Shown here in pieces: positions 63,360 through 64,000 of a DNA stretch of 64,000 nucleotides (its first letter is position 1; each line of letters starts with the position of its first letter). Both the position numbers and the translations under genes were made by a program. The notes under the pieces were generated by a model. The model did not search any database, was not told the origin of the DNA, and saw only the letters and a program-made list of their open reading frames with translations. Origin of the DNA: Massilia mucilaginosa (GTDB lineage: Bacteria; Pseudomonadota; Gammaproteobacteria; Burkholderiales; Burkholderiaceae_D); the NCBI RefSeq assembly GCF_011682145.1, contig NZ_WHJH01000007.1, forward strand, positions 62,001 to 126,000. The letters run 5' to 3'.

Positions 63360-64000
63360 CTACAGCTGGCCGCTTTCCTTGATGTCGAGGTAGCGGTTCA
63401 CCAGCGCGGCGCTGAGCTGGTCGGGGGTGATGTCGATCAGGCGCTCGGCGCGGATGCCGAGGCGCCGGATGGCGTCGCGCCGCTGCTGCAGGTAGTGCAC
63501 CGTGGCGCTGTAGCGCAGGGCGCTGGCGAAGGTGTCGACCTGTTTCGCGCGGGTGCCGTCCATGACTTTTTCGCGCAGGCTGGCGCAGATCACCAGGTGC
63601 TTGCTCGACATCAGCTCGCAGGCCGAGCGCAGCGCCGTGTCGTCTTCGTCGCGCAGGTTGGTGATGATGACGACAAAGGCGCGCTTGCTCAGGCGATTGA
63701 GCAGGTTGCTGGCCGCTTGCAGGTAGTCGGGCGCCATCTCGGCCGGCTGCACGTCGTACACCCCGGCCAGCAGGCGATCGAGCCCGTTGCGGCCCTTGCT
63801 CGGGGCCAGCCAGCGCGTCTCTTCGCCGCCGAAGGTCATCAGGCCGACCGCGTCGCCCTGTTTTTGCGCCAGGAAGCCGAGCGTGAGCACGGCGTTCAGT
63901 GCGTGGTCGAAGTGGGTGGTGACGTCGTCGCGCGCCAGCATGCGGCGCCCGGTGTCGAGCAGGAACACGACTTGCTGGTCGCGTTCTTCCTGGTATTCGC
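63360..64000 (-). CDS. DUF58 (vWA-fold) protein, C-terminal part; 5' end outside window
   Basis: The frame is open to the right edge (213 residues seen). EYQEERDQQVVFLLDTGRRM is the DUF58 strand with a vWA-like metal-site start (DTGRR in place of DxSxS), followed by FLAQKQGDAVGLMTFGGEE, FVVIITNLRDEDD and a C-terminal SALVNRYLDIKESGQL. DUF58 proteins are partners of MoxR ATPases. This one is convergent with the bpX operon and more likely ends a separate MoxR-DUF58 operon beyond the window, but it is the only clear vWA-fold protein near it. Confidence 0.85.
   Translation of the reverse strand, partial: EYQEERDQQVVFLLDTGRRMLARDDVTTHFDHALNAVLTLGFLAQKQGDAVGLMTFGGEETRWLAPSKGRNGLDRLLAGVYDVQPAEMAPDYLQAASNLLNRLSKRAFVVIITNLRDEDDTALRSACELMSSKHLVICASLREKVMDGTRAKQVDTFASALRYSATVHYLQQRRDAIRRLGIRAERLIDITPDQLSAALVNRYLDIKESGQL

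Overview
The window is GC-rich, densely coded bacterial chromosome. Gene content and operon layouts (wsp-type chemosensory operon, argF-argG, M48 protease/phhB/rsgA divergent from orn, A2M-pbpC) point to a betaproteobacterium of the Oxalobacteraceae (Massilia / Duganella / Janthinobacterium type). This is inference from protein character only. I saw no rRNA, tRNA, CRISPR array, prophage or complete insertion sequence.

Layout. 1-6721 (minus) is a surface-sensing chemotaxis operon wspA-B-C-D-E-F whose last gene runs off the left edge. 6882-9082 (minus) is argF-argG, ending in a clear intrinsic terminator. 9241-10224 holds a tandem duplicate of small membrane proteins, each with a matching sigma70 promoter placed so that the mRNA would be leaderless. 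10309-13146 is a cytoplasmic TPR-GAF histidine kinase. 13147-14462 is a gene-poor scar with an 87-bp-arm inverted repeat and a gene broken by an in-frame stop. 14463-24921 is mostly household: rsgA, phhB, M48 protease, orn, aldo/keto reductase, a membrane-anchored patatin, a small hydrophilic protein, DUF3592, HPP-CBS, UPF0149/SEC-C and srkA.

25053-34384 is more unusual: a 1077-residue coiled-coil protein with 98-residue repeats, a periplasmic binding protein, a composite palindromic repeat, a NodB deacetylase-caspase-TPR fusion, a DUF475 membrane protein, and remnants of an AraC regulator and a spore-coat-U-like protein. 34653-39023 is an RND efflux adaptor/pump pair. 39205-41301 is a lower-GC GHKL ATPase fused to a PD-(D/E)XK-like nuclease, a candidate single-gene defence or DNA-processing factor. 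41411-45884 holds a small orphan, a Thr/Gly-rich lipoprotein, an NAD(P)HX dehydratase, a histidine phosphatase and a cystine symporter.

46126-54310 is an alpha-2-macroglobulin / PBP1C periplasmic module (the macroglobulin lacks its thioester Cys) followed by a DUF805 protein. 54442-62268 is a tightly overlapped operon of a MoxR/RavA-like AAA+ ATPase, a small protein, two paralogous beta-propeller-type proteins and a large bpX6-like protein. It matches, from memory, the MoxR-vWA-beta-propeller (bpX) ternary systems predicted to act in NTP-dependent conflict, but has no canonical vWA gene. Two DUF805 proteins follow it. A convergent DUF58 (vWA-fold) gene runs off the right edge. The bpX operon, the GHKL-nuclease protein and the deacetylase-caspase fusion are the main candidates for undescribed biology.
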